DNA of 64,000 nucleotides from Hydrogenophaga aromaticivorans (lineage in GTDB: Bacteria > Pseudomonadota > Gammaproteobacteria > Burkholderiales > Burkholderiaceae_C), in the NCBI RefSeq assembly GCF_013387465.1, contig NZ_VYGV01000001.1, positions 168,501-232,500 on the forward strand, in the 5' to 3' direction. The notes under the pieces are model-generated. The model saw nothing but the letters and a program-made list of their open reading frames with translations. It was not told the DNA's origin and did no database searches. The translations under genes and the position numbers were made by a program. Positions within the stretch are counted from its first letter, which is position 1, and every line of letters begins with the position of its first letter. Shown here in pieces: positions 6,848 to 16,767 of this stretch.

Positions 6848-9800
6848 TCAGGTCCGCGCGAGCACCGGCCCGAGCACGCGCCCGGTGTGCGTGTCCAGCC
6901 GCACCACCTCGTCGGGTGGGGCTTCGGCCACCACGCGGCCACCGCCGCCGCCGCCTTCGGGCCCGAGGTCGATGATCCAGTCGGCTTCGGCCATCACGTC
7001 GAGGTCGTGTTCGATCACGATCACGCTGTGGCCGCCATCCACCAGGCGGTGCAGCACGCGGATGAGTTTTTCCACGTCGGCCATGTGCAGGCCCACGGTC
7101 GGCTCATCGAGCACATACAGCGTGTGCGGCGCCTTCTGCCCGCGGCGCGTGACGTCGTCGCGCACCTTGCTGAGTTCGGTCACGAGCTTGATGCGCTGGG
7201 CTTCACCGCCGCTCAGCGTCGGTGATGGCTGCCCCAGCGTGAGGTAACCCAGGCCCACGTCTTTCAGCAGCTGCAGCGGGTGGGCGATGTTGGGCATGCT
7301 GGCGAAGAACTCGACCGCTTCGTCCACCTCCATCTGCAGCACGTCGCCGATGCTCTTGCCCTTCCAGCTCACAGCAAGTGTCTCGGGGTTGAAGCGCGCG
7401 CCGTGGCAGACCTCGCAGGGCACTTTCACGTCGGGCAGGAAGCTCATTTCGATGGTGCGCATGCCCTGCCCTTCACAGCCCGGGCAGCGGCCTTCGCCGG
7501 TGTTGAAGCTGAAGCGCCCCGGGCCGTAGCCGCGCGCCTTGGCTTCGAGCGTGTCGGCGAAGAGCTTGCGCACCGTGTCCCAGAAACCGATGTAGGTGGC
7601 CGGGCAGCTGCGCGGGGTTTTTCCGATGGGCGTCTGGTCGACTTCGAGCACGCGGTCCACCACCTCGGAGCCGAGCAGCTTGTCGCAGCCGGTCCAGGTG
7701 GGCCGGGTGCCGTCGTTGTCCCAGGCCTGGCGGCCGGCGAAGGTGCTGCGCTGGGACACGGCGGCCGCAGCGTTGGTGAGCAGCACGTCGCGCGCGAAGG
7801 TTGACTTGCCGGAGCCACTGACGCCGGTGACCACGACCAGGCGCTGCAGGGGGACGGCGACGGTGAGGTTGTCGAGGTTGTGCAGGCGGGCGCCGCGGAC
7901 TTCGAGTGCGGGAGCCGTCGAATCCACGGCTCGCCGCGGCTGCAGCGGGTGTTTCATCGCGTGCAGCAGGTAGCGCCCGGTGACCGATTCGGCGTTGGCC
8001 GACAGATCGGCCACCGACCCTTGCGCCACCACACGACCACCGCGTTTGCCGGCACTGGGGCCGATGTCGATGATGTGGTCGGCGCGGCGGATGGTGTCTT
8101 CGTCGTGCTCCACCACCACCAGCGTGTTGCCCATCTCGCCGAGTTTGTGCAGGGCGTTGAGCAGGATGGCGTTGTCGCGTGCGTGCAGGCCGATGGTCGG
8201 CTCGTCGAGCACGTAACACACGCCCTGCAGGTTGCTGCCGAGCTGCGCCGCGAGGCGGATGCGCTGCGCTTCGCCGCCGCTGAGCGTGGGTGCGCCGCGG
8301 TCGAGCGTGAGGTAGTTCAGGCCCACCTCTTCGAGGAAGGCGAGGCGGCTTTCGATCTCGGGCAGCAGGTCGCGCGCGATGTCGGCTTCACGGCTCGTCA
8401 GCACGGCCACCTTCAGCAAGCCCTGCACCCACGCGCGCACTTCGTTGACCGACAGGCGCGCCACGTCGGTGATGCCGACACCACCGAACTTCACCGCCCG
8501 CGCCTGCGCATTGAGACGAGTGCCTTCACAAGCCGGACACGGTTGATCCGCCAGGTCTTCCACCTCGGGCTCGGCGAAGCTCTGCTCGCGGCCGCGCTCG
8601 TTGTCGTCGCGCACCGAATCGTCGAGCGCCTTGCGCTGCTCGCGCGAGAGCGCGAGGCCCGTGCCCACGCAGTCGGGGCACCAGCCGTGTTTGCTGTTGT
8701 ATGAAAACAGGCGCGGGTCCAACTCGGGGTAGCTGGTGGCACAGACCGGGCAGGCGCGGCTGGTGGAAAACACCTCCAGCCGGCCCAGCCCCACGGTGGA
8801 CGTGCCGTCGGCCATGGCTTGTTCCAGGCCTTGCATCTGGTGCAGCACATGCACCTGGCCCTTGCCGATCTCCAGCGCCTTGGTGAGCTGGCTGCGCAGC
8901 CAGGCTTCGTTGGCCGGGTCCACCACGCCGTCGGCCACCGGCAGTTCGATGGTGTGTTCCTTGAACCGGTCGATGCGCGGGAAACCGCTCGTGGGCAGGA
9001 ACTCGCCGTCCACGCGCAGGTGGGTGTGGCCGCGCGGGCGTGCCCAGTCGGCCAGCTCGGTGTAGACACCTTTGCGGTTGACCACCAGCGGCGCTAGCAG
9101 GCCGATGTGTTGTCCGGCGTAGCGCGTCAGGATGGCGGCGGCGATGCTCTCCGGGCTTTGCGGCATCACGGCCGCGCCGTCGTGCACGCAGTGCTGCGTG
9201 CCCAGCTTCACGTAGAGCAGGCGCAGGAAGTGCCAGACCTCGGTGGTGGTGCCCACGGTGCTCTTGCGGCCGCCGCGGCTGAGACGCTGCTCGATGGCGA
9301 CAGTGGGCGGGATGCCGTAGACCGCGTCCACCTCGGGCCGACCCGCAGGCTGAACAATGCTGCGCGCATAGGCGTTGAGCGATTCGAGGTAACGGCGCTG
9401 GCCTTCGTTGAACAGGATGTCGAAGGCCAGCGTGGACTTGCCCGACCCGCTCACGCCGGAGATCACGTTGAACTGCCCGCGCGGAATGTCCACGCTCAGG
9501 TGCTTGAGGTTGTGCTCCTTGGCGTTGACGATGCGGATGGCGTTACTGTGGCCCGCGGTGCGCGCGGCCGAGGCGCGTTGGCGCTGCGGTTGCTTCAGGT
9601 AGTCGACCAGCCGGCCTTCGTGCACCGCGTGCACCTCACCCATGGACTCGGCGTAGGCGCGCAGGGCCTTGGCGGTGTGGCTGCTGGGGTGCTGGCGCAC
9701 GTCTTCCGGCGGGCCTTCGGCCACCACCAGGCCACCACCCGTGCCGCCCTCGGGACCGAGATCGATCAGCCAGTCGGCGGCGCGGATCACGTCGAGGTTG

Positions 9801-12745
9801 TGTTCGATCACGACCAGCGAATGCCCGGCTTCGAGCAGCTTGCGCAGGCTGCGCATGAGCTTGGCGATGTCGTCGAAGTGCAGGCCGGTGGTGGGCTCGT
9901 CGAACAGGAACAGCGTGCCCTTGCGCGAGACCGGCTGGCGGCTCGCGCTGGCGCTCTTGGCGGCTTCGGCCAGGAAACCCGCGAGCTTCAGGCGTTGCGC
10001 CTCGCCGCCCGACAGGGTCGGCACCGGCTGGCCCAGTTTCACGTACTCCAGCCCCACGTCCACGATGGGCTGCAGCGCGCGGATGACTTCGCGGTCGCCG
10101 ACGAACAAGGCGGCGGCTTCGCTCACGGTGAGGTCGAGCACGTCGGCCACGCTGAACCAGCGGGCACCGCGTTCAATCTTCACCTCCAGGATCTCGGGCC
10201 GGTAGCGTTTGCCGTCGCAGTCGGGGCAGCGCAGGTACACGTCGCTCAGGAACTGCATTTCCACGTGCTCGAAGCCGGAGCCACCACAGGTGGGGCAACG
10301 CCCGTCGCCGCTGTTGAAGCTGAACTTGCTCGCGGTGTAGCTGCGCTGACGCGACAGCGGCGCGTCGGCAAACAGGGCGCGCACGGCGTCCCAGGCGCCC
10401 ACATAGCTCACCGGGTTGGAGCGCGCGGTCTTGCCGATGGGCGACTGGTCGACGAAAACGACCTCGCTCAGGAAGTCGGCGCCGAGCAGGCGGTCGTGTG
10501 CGCCCGGCGAGTCGGTGGACTTGCCGAAGTGGCGCAGCAACGCGGGCGCCAGCACGTCCTGGATCAGGCTCGACTTGCCCGAGCCGGACACGCCGGTGAT
10601 CACCACCAGACGCTGCAGCGGGAACTCGACACTCACGTTCTGCAGGTTGTGCTCGCGCGCGCCTTCCAGGATCAGCCGCGGTGTGCTGTCGGTCACCATG
10701 CGCTTGAAGCCCATGCCCACGGTTTTGCGCGCGCCGAGGTAGGCGCCGGTCAGTGTGTCGGCGCTGCGGATCTGCTCGGGCGTGCCGTCGAACACGATCT
10801 GGCCGCCGCGTTCGCCCGGGCCGGGGCCCATGTCGATCAGGCGGTCGGCGGCCAGCATCACGGCCGGGTCGTGCTCGACCACGACCAGCGTGTTGCCCGC
10901 GTCGCGCAGGCGCAGCATGGCGTCGTTGATGCGCGCCATGTCGCGCGGGTGCAGGCCGATGCTGGGTTCGTCGAGCACGAAGAGCGTGTTGACCAGCGAG
11001 GTGCCGAGCGCGGTGGTGAGGTTGATGCGCTGCACCTCGCCACCGCTCAGAGTGCGGCTTTGACGGTCGAGCGTGAGGTAACCAATGCCGACTTCGCAGA
11101 GGTAGCGGATGCGGGTGTTGATCTCTTCGAACAGCAGGCGCACCGCCTGCGCCTGGCCCGCGCCCGCGAGGTCCGAACCCGCCGGGACCAGCGTCTTGTC
11201 CAGCGCCGCAAAGAACACCCGCAGCTTGTCCAGCGGCATCAGCATCAGGTCGTGCAGGCACAACCCCGGCAGCGCTTCGAGCTGCGCACGCGACCACTTC
11301 ACACCCTTCGGCAGATAGCGTTTTTCGGCAGGCAGCACCGCGTCAGCCTGTTCTTTGGTTCCAATGCGCCAGAGCAGGCTGTCGGTCTTCAGGCGCGCGC
11401 CGCCGCAGCTGGGGCATTCGGTGTAGCTGCGGTATTTGGACAAGAGCACGCGGATGTGCATCTTGTAGGCCTTGCTCTCCAGGTACTCGAAGAAACGCGC
11501 GATGCCGAACCAGTGCTGGTTCCACTTGCCGTTCCAGTTGGGCGAACCGGCCTTCACCCAGTGCTGCTGCTCGGGCGTGAGCTTGTTCCAGGGCGTGTCG
11601 CGCGGGATGCCGGCCGCTTCGGCGTGGCGCATCAGGTCATCCTGTGCCTCTTTCCAGGCGGGCGTCTGGAACACCTTGATCGCGCCGTTGCGCAGCGTGA
11701 GCTTGTCGTTCGGGATCACGAGGCCGTAGTCCACCCCGATCACGCGACCGAAACCGCGGCAGGCCTCGCAGGCGCCCACGGCCGAGTTGAACGAGAACAT
11801 CGAGGGTGTGGGGTCGGTGTAGCGGATGTCGCTCTCGGGGCAATGCAATCCTGTCGAGAACCTCCAGATCACCGGCTCGGCACCCTCCTCGCCCAAGACA
11901 TAGACCATCAGCTTGCCGCTGCCGCGCTTGAGGCCCGCCTCGATGGCTTCCATCACGCGCGCCTGCTCGGCCGTGCCGATGCGGAAGCGGTCGGCTACCA
12001 CGTCGAGCACCTTCACCGATTCGCTGGCCGTGGCGCCTTTGGCGGCCTTGGCCTTGGTGGTCTTGGCGGCTTTCGCATCGGGCGCCGGTGCGGCACGCTG
12101 CACGATGCGCTCGGCCTGCACCCGCGTGTAACCGCTGGCCGAGAGCCATTGTTCGATTTCTTCGGGTGTGGTGCTGGCCGGCAGCTCCACGGGAAAAGTG
12201 ACCACCAGCCTGGGATCGTTCAACGCCACACAACGCTTCTGCAGCTCGGCGTAGATCGACTCCGGCGAATCGTGCCGCACGGGCAGCGCGGTCTCGCGGT
12301 CGAACAGGTCGGCGCCGCGCGCGAACAGGAGCTTCAGGTGGTCGTTCAGCTCGGTCATCGTGCCCACGGTCGAGCGCGAGCTGCGCACCGGGTTGGTCTG
12401 GTCGATGGCGATGGCCGGCGGCACGCCGTCCACCCGGTCCACCGCGGGTTTGTCCATGCGGTCGAGGAACTGGCGCGCGTAGGCGCTGAAGGTCTCGACG
12501 TAGCGGCGCTGGCCCTCGGCGAACAGCGTGTCGAACACCAGGCTGGACTTGCCCGAACCGCTGGGCCCGGTGACCACCGTGAGTTCACCGGTGCGGATGT
12601 CGAGGTCGATGTTCTTCAGGTTGTGCTGGCGCGCGCCGCGGATGCGGATCAGCCCGGTCTCGGTGTGCGCCGGGCTGTCTGCCGGCGCAGCGTCCGCGGG
12701 TTCGGACGGGGACGAGGGGTTCAGGAGCGGGTGCGCATCAGACAT
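6848..12745 (-). CDS. Tandem UvrA: excinuclease ABC subunit A-like protein with four ABC ATPase domains
   Basis: DNA-damage recognition ATPase of the UvrA family, 1965 residues, about twice the usual ~950. Two complete UvrA units lie head to tail (about residues 30-1030 and 1070-1965), joined by a linker rich in Gln, Arg and Ala. All four P-loops are intact (residue 60, GPSGSGKSS; near 719, 1099 and 1642, GVSGSGKS), as are four signature motifs LSGGE(A/V)QR (near 566, 912, 1487, 1843) and four Walker B/D-loop segments ([36 protein letters not shown]). The C-terminal zinc fingers of both units keep CxxC...CxxC. The first finger of unit 1 has lost one Cys (CPES for CxxC). Canonical UvrA works as a homodimer, so this chain may be an intramolecular dimer. 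No LexA-like box is visible upstream, and the genuine housekeeping uvrA is probably elsewhere. Confidence 0.93.
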   Translation of the reverse strand: MSDAHPLLNPSSPSEPADAAPADSPAHTETGLIRIRGARQHNLKNIDLDIRTGELTVVTGPSGSGKSSLVFDTLFAEGQRRYVETFSAYARQFLDRMDKPAVDRVDGVPPAIAIDQTNPVRSSRSTVGTMTELNDHLKLLFARGADLFDRETALPVRHDSPESIYAELQKRCVALNDPRLVVTFPVELPASTTPEEIEQWLSASGYTRVQAERIVQRAAPAPDAKAAKTTKAKAAKGATASESVKVLDVVADRFRIGTAEQARVMEAIEAGLKRGSGKLMVYVLGEEGAEPVIWRFSTGLHCPESDIRYTDPTPSMFSFNSAVGACEACRGFGRVIGVDYGLVIPNDKLTLRNGAIKVFQTPAWKEAQDDLMRHAEAAGIPRDTPWNKLTPEQQHWVKAGSPNWNGKWNQHWFGIARFFEYLESKAYKMHIRVLLSKYRSYTECPSCGGARLKTDSLLWRIGTKEQADAVLPAEKRYLPKGVKWSRAQLEALPGLCLHDLMLMPLDKLRVFFAALDKTLVPAGSDLAGAGQAQAVRLLFEEINTRIRYLCEVGIGYLTLDRQSRTLSGGEVQRINLTTALGTSLVNTLFVLDEPSIGLHPRDMARINDAMLRLRDAGNTLVVVEHDPAVMLAADRLIDMGPGPGERGGQIVFDGTPEQIRSADTLTGAYLGARKTVGMGFKRMVTDSTPRLILEGAREHNLQNVSVEFPLQRLVVITGVSGSGKSSLIQDVLAPALLRHFGKSTDSPGAHDRLLGADFLSEVVFVDQSPIGKTARSNPVSYVGAWDAVRALFADAPLSRQRSYTASKFSFNSGDGRCPTCGGSGFEHVEMQFLSDVYLRCPDCDGKRYRPEILEVKIERGARWFSVADVLDLTVSEAAALFVGDREVIRALQPIVDVGLEYVKLGQPVPTLSGGEAQRLKLAGFLAEAAKSASASRQPVSRKGTLFLFDEPTTGLHFDDIAKLMRSLRKLLEAGHSLVVIEHNLDVIRAADWLIDLGPEGGTGGGLVVAEGPPEDVRQHPSSHTAKALRAYAESMGEVHAVHEGRLVDYLKQPQRQRASAARTAGHSNAIRIVNAKEHNLKHLSVDIPRGQFNVISGVSGSGKSTLAFDILFNEGQRRYLESLNAYARSIVQPAGRPEVDAVYGIPPTVAIEQRLSRGGRKSTVGTTTEVWHFLRLLYVKLGTQHCVHDGAAVMPQSPESIAAAILTRYAGQHIGLLAPLVVNRKGVYTELADWARPRGHTHLRVDGEFLPTSGFPRIDRFKEHTIELPVADGVVDPANEAWLRSQLTKALEIGKGQVHVLHQMQGLEQAMADGTSTVGLGRLEVFSTSRACPVCATSYPELDPRLFSYNSKHGWCPDCVGTGLALSREQRKALDDSVRDDNERGREQSFAEPEVEDLADQPCPACEGTRLNAQARAVKFGGVGITDVARLSVNEVRAWVQGLLKVAVLTSREADIARDLLPEIESRLAFLEEVGLNYLTLDRGAPTLSGGEAQRIRLAAQLGSNLQGVCYVLDEPTIGLHARDNAILLNALHKLGEMGNTLVVVEHDEDTIRRADHIIDIGPSAGKRGGRVVAQGSVADLSANAESVTGRYLLHAMKHPLQPRRAVDSTAPALEVRGARLHNLDNLTVAVPLQRLVVVTGVSGSGKSTFARDVLLTNAAAAVSQRSTFAGRQAWDNDGTRPTWTGCDKLLGSEVVDRVLEVDQTPIGKTPRSCPATYIGFWDTVRKLFADTLEAKARGYGPGRFSFNTGEGRCPGCEGQGMRTIEMSFLPDVKVPCEVCHGARFNPETLAVSWKGKSIGDVLQMEVDEAVEFFASMPNIAHPLQLLKDVGLGYLTLGQPSPTLSGGEAQRIKLVTELSKVRDDVTRRGQKAPHTLYVLDEPTVGLHMADVEKLIRVLHRLVDGGHSVIVIEHDLDVMAEADWIIDLGPEGGGGGGRVVAEAPPDEVVRLDTHTGRVLGPVLART

Positions 12746-12875
12746 GAGGGGGTTTCCGGTGGGGAGGCGAACATTCTAGGAGCGCAAGGACCCGCACCGT
12801 GCGCGGCTACGTCATTTCCACAATTTCCCGGAACGGCGCCGCGCCTAGACTGGCGCCATCGCTGGAGACAAACAC

Positions 12876-14009
12876 ATGACACACACCCGCCCAGGACGTC
12901 GCCTGGCTCTGGTCACCGCCTGCCTGGCGGCCCTCACCACCCTCGCCATGCCCGCCTGGGCCCAGCTGCGCATCGGCCAGCCCTCGGGCTTCACCGGTTC
13001 GGTGTCGGCCGGCGTGAAAGAGAACACCGAAGGCGCCAAGCTCTACCTGGACGCGGTCAACGCGCGCGGCGGCGTGAACGGCCAGAAGATCGAACTGATC
13101 TCGGTGGACGACCAGTTCGACCCCAAGCGCACGGTCGAGATGGCCGGCGAGCTGATCACCAAACAGAAGGTGCTGGCGCTGTTCCTGAACCGCGGCACAC
13201 CGCACGCGCAGGCCCTGTTGCCGCTGCTGGCGGAGCACAAGCTGCCGCTGGTGGGGCCCAGCACGGGCGCCATGGCGCTGCACACGCCGGTCAATCCCTG
13301 GGTGTTCAACGTGCGCGCCACCTACCAGCGCGAAGCGGCCAAGGCCATCGAACACCTGGCTAGCATCGGCATGACGCGCATCGCGGTGCTGCAGACCGAC
13401 GATTCGTTTGGTGCGGATTCGGCCGCCGGGGCCCAGAAGGGTTTTGAGAAGGTCGGGCAGAAACCGCTGCTGCTGGAGAAGTTTCCACGCGACAAACCCG
13501 AATTTGCCGCGCTGGGCCAGCAAGTGACCCAGCAGAAGGCCCAGGCCGTGATGGTGATCGGCTCGGCCGGCAACACCGCCAACGCGGTCAAGGCGATCCG
13601 CGCCGCCGGCTCAAGGGCGCAGATCGTCACCCTGTCCAACAACGCGTCGGAGGGTTTCATCAAGCTGCTGGGTGAACACGCACACGGCGTGATCGTGACC
13701 CAGGTCTTCCCGAATGAGCGCTCGCTGACCTACCCCCTGATCCGCGAGGCGCAGACGCTGGCCAAGGCCAAGGGGATGGAGGGCGTTTCACCCGCGATGA
13801 TCGAAGGCTTTGCAGCGGCCAAGGTGCTGGTCGAAGGCCTGCGCCGCGCCGGGCCCAACCCGACATCCGAGGGCCTGCGCGACGCGCTGGAGGGCCTGCA
13901 GAACTTCAACATCGGCGGCCTGAGCGTCAGCTACGGACCGGACAACCACACCGGTCTGGACTTTGCCGACCTGTCGATCGTGGACGCCTCGGGCAGGTTC
14001 CGGAGGTAA
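12876..14009 (+). CDS. ABC transporter substrate-binding protein, Leu/Ile/Val type
   Basis: Periplasmic binding protein of 377 residues from the type I periplasmic binding fold (Peripla_BP_6, LivJ-like). A signal peptide is clear: positive MTHTRPGRRLA, a hydrophobic core, and cleavage after PAWA, probably before Gln30. The mature part has the family start LRIGQPSGFTGSVSAGVKENTEGAKLYLDAVN and the ligand-pocket stretch LVGPSTGAMAL. A GGAG ribosome-binding site is present. No permease or ATPase genes are adjacent, so it is an orphan binding protein. The ligand may be an amino acid or an aromatic compound; it cannot be told. Confidence 0.88.
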   Translation: MTHTRPGRRLALVTACLAALTTLAMPAWAQLRIGQPSGFTGSVSAGVKENTEGAKLYLDAVNARGGVNGQKIELISVDDQFDPKRTVEMAGELITKQKVLALFLNRGTPHAQALLPLLAEHKLPLVGPSTGAMALHTPVNPWVFNVRATYQREAAKAIEHLASIGMTRIAVLQTDDSFGADSAAGAQKGFEKVGQKPLLLEKFPRDKPEFAALGQQVTQQKAQAVMVIGSAGNTANAVKAIRAAGSRAQIVTLSNNASEGFIKLLGEHAHGVIVTQVFPNERSLTYPLIREAQTLAKAKGMEGVSPAMIEGFAAAKVLVEGLRRAGPNPTSEGLRDALEGLQNFNIGGLSVSYGPDNHTGLDFADLSIVDASGRFRR

Positions 14010-14016
14010 CCCCCTG

Positions 14017-14060
14017 CGTCGCCGCCCCCTTGAGGGGGTAGCGCGAAGCGCTGCGGGGGT
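14017..14060. repeat. GC-rich interspersed repeat, family C copy 1
   Basis: Two hairpins in a row: CCCCC-TTGA-GGGGG and AGCGC-GAA-GCGCT, followed by GCGGGGGTG. It resembles the longer element before glyS (48904-48976) in order and wording, and belongs to a type of intergenic repeat typical of Comamonadaceae. It may serve as a bidirectional terminator between the converging binding-protein and uspA genes. Confidence 0.5.
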
Positions 14061-14067
14061 GTTTCCT

Positions 14068-14505
14068 TCAGCCCTTAACGATCATCACCGGCACACGGGC
14101 GTGCGTGAGCACTTTCTGCGCGACGCTGCCCAGAATCAAGGCCTTGACGCCCTGGCGGCCGTGCGACGCCATGACGATCAGGTCGCAACCTTCGGCCTGC
14201 GCGGTCTCGATCACGCCCTCGTAGACCACGTTGCGCTCGATCGTGTCACCGGCGAAGGGCACGCCTTCGTCTTTGCAGACCTGGCCCAGGGCCTCCAGCG
14301 CTTGTCCGGCGGCGCTGCGGGCTTCGGCCATGTAGGCCTGCAAACCGACGGCGGATGCATCACCGATGCCGATGTAGGGAAACGGGTCGATCACATACAC
14401 GCCCACGACCTGCGCACCCTGGCTCTTGGCGAGCTGGGCGGCGATGGTGGCTGCGCTCTGCGCCAGGGTCGAGCCATCGGTGGGGACCAGAATTTTTTTG
14501 AACAT
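14068..14505 (-). CDS. Universal stress protein (UspA family)
   Basis: Cytosolic UspA-fold protein of 145 residues. It begins MFKKILVPTDGSTLAQ and has the ATP-binding type C-terminal pattern, with DLIVMASHGRQGVKALILGSVAQKVL followed by PVMIVKG (G-x2-G-x9-G-S-like), so nucleotide binding is likely. The length is that of a single-domain Usp. The ATG has a good ribosome-binding region (AAGGAGAT). Targets and exact stress are unknown. Confidence 0.92.
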   Translation of the reverse strand: MFKKILVPTDGSTLAQSAATIAAQLAKSQGAQVVGVYVIDPFPYIGIGDASAVGLQAYMAEARSAAGQALEALGQVCKDEGVPFAGDTIERNVVYEGVIETAQAEGCDLIVMASHGRQGVKALILGSVAQKVLTHARVPVMIVKG

Positions 14506-14640
14506 GCCATATCTCCTTGTGGGTGAAAGTGTTTCAGTTCCAGCCCGAGGCCCGTTTGGAGGCCCCGGCCGCGACGGGTGCGCACCATCTTAGCCGTCCT
14601 CGCGCACCCCCCGGCTTGAGGCCCGTCAACAACAAGGGCG

Positions 14641-15330
14641 TCAGCCCCCGCGGCGCACGCCCACGGGCAGCGCCGCTGCGGCATCCCAGGCACCGGAATC
14701 GAACCAGGGATCACCTTCCAGCTGGGCCCGCAGCATGGGCAGCGCATCCTGCCCCCAGAACACATGGCCACGGGTCTCCAGCGCCGGCACGCCGAACAGG
14801 CCGAGCGCGAGCGCTTCGTCGGTGTTGCTGCGCAGGCGCTGTTTCACCAGCTCGCTGTCGGGCGCGTGCCAGGGCTTCTCGCGCTGGGCCATGTGGTCCT
14901 GCAGCAGCGTCTGCAGCGCGGCCAGGCGATCGGGCGCTACCGCATCGCCGCCGCCACGCCAGACGTGGTGGAACAGCTGCTCGGTCACGTAGCGGTTGGT
15001 CTCGCCAGGCACGTCATCGGTGGCGGTGGCCAGGCCCAGGCGCAGCAGCGCCAGCGGGTTGAACGGGTGGGCGGCCGGCAGGTCGAGCGTCACGCCGTGC
15101 TGGTGCGCCAGCCAGCTCACCTGGCGGTAGGTCCAGTCGCGTTTGGAAGGAATCTCCGCCGGCCCGAGCTGGCCGTTGGCTTTGAGCAAGGCGGCGAACA
15201 GCACCGGCTTGTAGCGCACGCGCACGCTCAGCCCCATCAGCGCTTCGGGCAGACGCTCGAACGCGAGGTAGGCGTAGGGCGAGATCGGGTCGTACCAGAA
15301 CGTGATGTCGTGCAGGGTGTCAACGCTCAT
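14641..15330 (-). CDS. 2-hydroxychromene-2-carboxylate isomerase family (DsbA-fold) protein
   Basis: Protein of 229 residues with the thioredoxin-like/DsbA fold of HCCA isomerases and kappa-class GSTs. The N-terminus FWYDPISPYAYLAFERLPE has Ser17 at the glutathione-activating position, not a CxxC redox pair. Later segments (FNPLALLRLGLATA, the helical insert, LGLFGVPALETRGHVFWGQDAL with the conserved cis-Pro after Val) fit the family. It catalyses glutathione-dependent isomerisation in aromatic degradation pathways; here the substrate is unknown, since no naphthalene-type genes are near. It lies 14 bases downstream of the DUF1289 gene. Confidence 0.85.
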   Translation of the reverse strand: MSVDTLHDITFWYDPISPYAYLAFERLPEALMGLSVRVRYKPVLFAALLKANGQLGPAEIPSKRDWTYRQVSWLAHQHGVTLDLPAAHPFNPLALLRLGLATATDDVPGETNRYVTEQLFHHVWRGGGDAVAPDRLAALQTLLQDHMAQREKPWHAPDSELVKQRLRSNTDEALALGLFGVPALETRGHVFWGQDALPMLRAQLEGDPWFDSGAWDAAAALPVGVRRGG

Positions 15331-15344
15331 GGGGTCCTCTCGGG

Positions 15345-15560
15345 TCAGGCGCTCTGGCGCGCCTCGATGCGTTCCCAGATCACCAGCTTTTCCGCATCCG
15401 CCAATGCGCTCCAGGTGGCGATTTCGGGCAGGGTCCGGTAACAGCCTTTGCAGCTGCTGCTGCGTTCGTCCAGTTCGCAGATGGACACACAGGGCGAGGG
15501 CACGCCGGGGCCAGGGTGGCGCTCGCGCGCGTCGCGCAGGTTGATCAGAGGCGCATTCAT
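15345..15560 (-). CDS. DUF1289 domain protein
   Basis: Small protein of 71 residues with the DUF1289 signature: CVSICELDERSSSCKGCYRTLPEIATWSAL. Four cysteines (CxxxC...CxxC) suggest a small metal site. Function is unknown; such genes often sit in redox or aromatic-metabolism operons. Its start overlaps the ybaK stop by ATGA, so it is translationally coupled to YbaK and followed at once by the HCCA isomerase-like gene. Confidence 0.88.
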   Translation of the reverse strand: MNAPLINLRDARERHPGPGVPSPCVSICELDERSSSCKGCYRTLPEIATWSALADAEKLVIWERIEARQSA

Positions 15561-16084
15561 GAGAGCGGCGCCAGCGGCGCGGTGACATCGTGCACCGGCG
15601 CGCCGGTCAGGCTTTGCAGTTCGTGTGGGCTGAGGCGGAACACGCCGTGCGGGTGGCCCGCCGCGGCCCAGATTTCGGCAAAACGGAACAGCTGGTCATC
15701 GATCAGCGTCACCGGCGGCGTGGCGTGCGCCAGCGGCGACACGCCGCCGATGGAAAACCCGGTCTTGCTCTTGACGAAATCGGCGTCGGCACGACCGAGC
15801 TTGCCGCCCTCGGCGCAGACGATGGCCTGCACCTTCTTTTCGTCCACGCGCAGGTCGCCCGAGGTGATGACGAGCACGGCCGCGTCGTCGCTCTTGCGGC
15901 GGAAGATGATGCTCTTGGCGATCTGGCCCAGGGCCACACCCAGGGCGTCCGCCGCCTGCTGCGCGGTGCGCGCGGCATCGTCGAGCATCACGGGCGTGTG
16001 CGGGTGGCCACGTTCGGCCAGCGCGGCCATGACACGCTGCACGCCGGGCGGCAGCTCCACAGAATTCAAGGTGTCGTCAGTCAT
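15557..16084 (-). CDS. YbaK/EbsC-family aminoacyl-tRNA deacylase
   Basis: Protein of 175 residues in the YbaK/ProX family of trans-editing enzymes that remove wrongly attached amino acids from tRNA (for example Cys or Ala from tRNA-Pro). Visible are the conserved Lys of AKSIIFRRK in the active-site cleft, the SGDLRVDEKKV segment, and GFSIGGVSPLAH, the family's glycine loop. It heads a four-gene minus-strand run with DUF1289 and the isomerase. Which tRNA it edits is not decidable here. Confidence 0.88.
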   Translation of the reverse strand: MTDDTLNSVELPPGVQRVMAALAERGHPHTPVMLDDAARTAQQAADALGVALGQIAKSIIFRRKSDDAAVLVITSGDLRVDEKKVQAIVCAEGGKLGRADADFVKSKTGFSIGGVSPLAHATPPVTLIDDQLFRFAEIWAAAGHPHGVFRLSPHELQSLTGAPVHDVTAPLAPLS

Positions 16085-16108
16085 GGGCGGGAATGGTACC
16101 TGCCACCA

Positions 16109-16762
16109 TCAGGCGGCCCGTTTCACCAGCATCAGGCTCGCACCCATGGCCACCAGCACGCCGCCGAACACGCGGTTCTGCGCACGGCGCGCCTTCGCGG
16201 TGGCCAGCCAGCGCTGCGCGCGCGAGGCCAGGAAAGCGTAGCCGTGCATCACCACCAGATCGACCGAGATCGAGGTCACCAGCAGGATCAGCAGCTGCAA
16301 CCACAGCGGGCGCAGCGGGTCGATGAACTGCGGCAGCACCGCCACCATGAACACGATGCCCTTGGGGTTGGTCACGTTGGTCATGAAGCCGATCAGCACC
16401 CGCTGGCGCACCGTGGGCAGCCCGGGCTGCAAGCCGGCCACACCATCGGCGGCTTGTTGGGGAGCATGGGCTGCATGCACCGGCGAACGCCATTGCTTCA
16501 CGCCCAGCCAGATCAGGTAGCCCGCGCCCAGCACCTTGACCACCGTGAACGCGGTGGCCGACGCGAGCAGCAGCGCCCCCACACCCACCCCGGCGATCAG
16601 CAGGATGACCGACAGCCCCAGCTGCAAGCCGGCGATGGTGGCGCTGGTGTGGCGCACGCCGTAGGCCAGACCGTGGCTCATGGACAGCACCGCGCCCGAG
16701 CCGGGTGAAATCGCGATCACCCAGGAGGCGGCGAAGAAGGCGAGCCAGATGTTGAGATCCAT
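16109..16762 (-). CDS. LysE family amino-acid exporter (RhtB-like)
   Basis: Inner-membrane exporter of 217 residues with about six hydrophobic helices. It starts MDLNIWLAFFAASWVIAISPGSGAVLSMSHGLAYG, with the family motif SPGxGA. The ~215-residue length is typical for RhtB/LysE. It probably exports a neutral amino acid such as homoserine lactone or threonine relatives. It ends 24 bases before ybaK and begins 5 bases after the HMG-CoA lyase stop, so it belongs to the same transcription unit as the leucine-degradation lyase. Confidence 0.88.
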   Translation of the reverse strand: MDLNIWLAFFAASWVIAISPGSGAVLSMSHGLAYGVRHTSATIAGLQLGLSVILLIAGVGVGALLLASATAFTVVKVLGAGYLIWLGVKQWRSPVHAAHAPQQAADGVAGLQPGLPTVRQRVLIGFMTNVTNPKGIVFMVAVLPQFIDPLRPLWLQLLILLVTSISVDLVVMHGYAFLASRAQRWLATAKARRAQNRVFGGVLVAMGASLMLVKRAA

Positions 16763-16767
16763 GGTGT

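Noticed and set aside
12746..12875. A LexA (SOS) box before the tandem UvrA gene
   Set aside because: No CTGT-N8-ACAG-like sequence was found in the intergenic region, so SOS control is not supported.
9107..13363. A 1418-codon open frame on the plus strand
   Set aside because: It is antisense to the tandem UvrA gene and partly to the binding-protein gene. Its composition (His/Ala/Gly/Arg-rich, no domains) is that of a GC-rich shadow frame.
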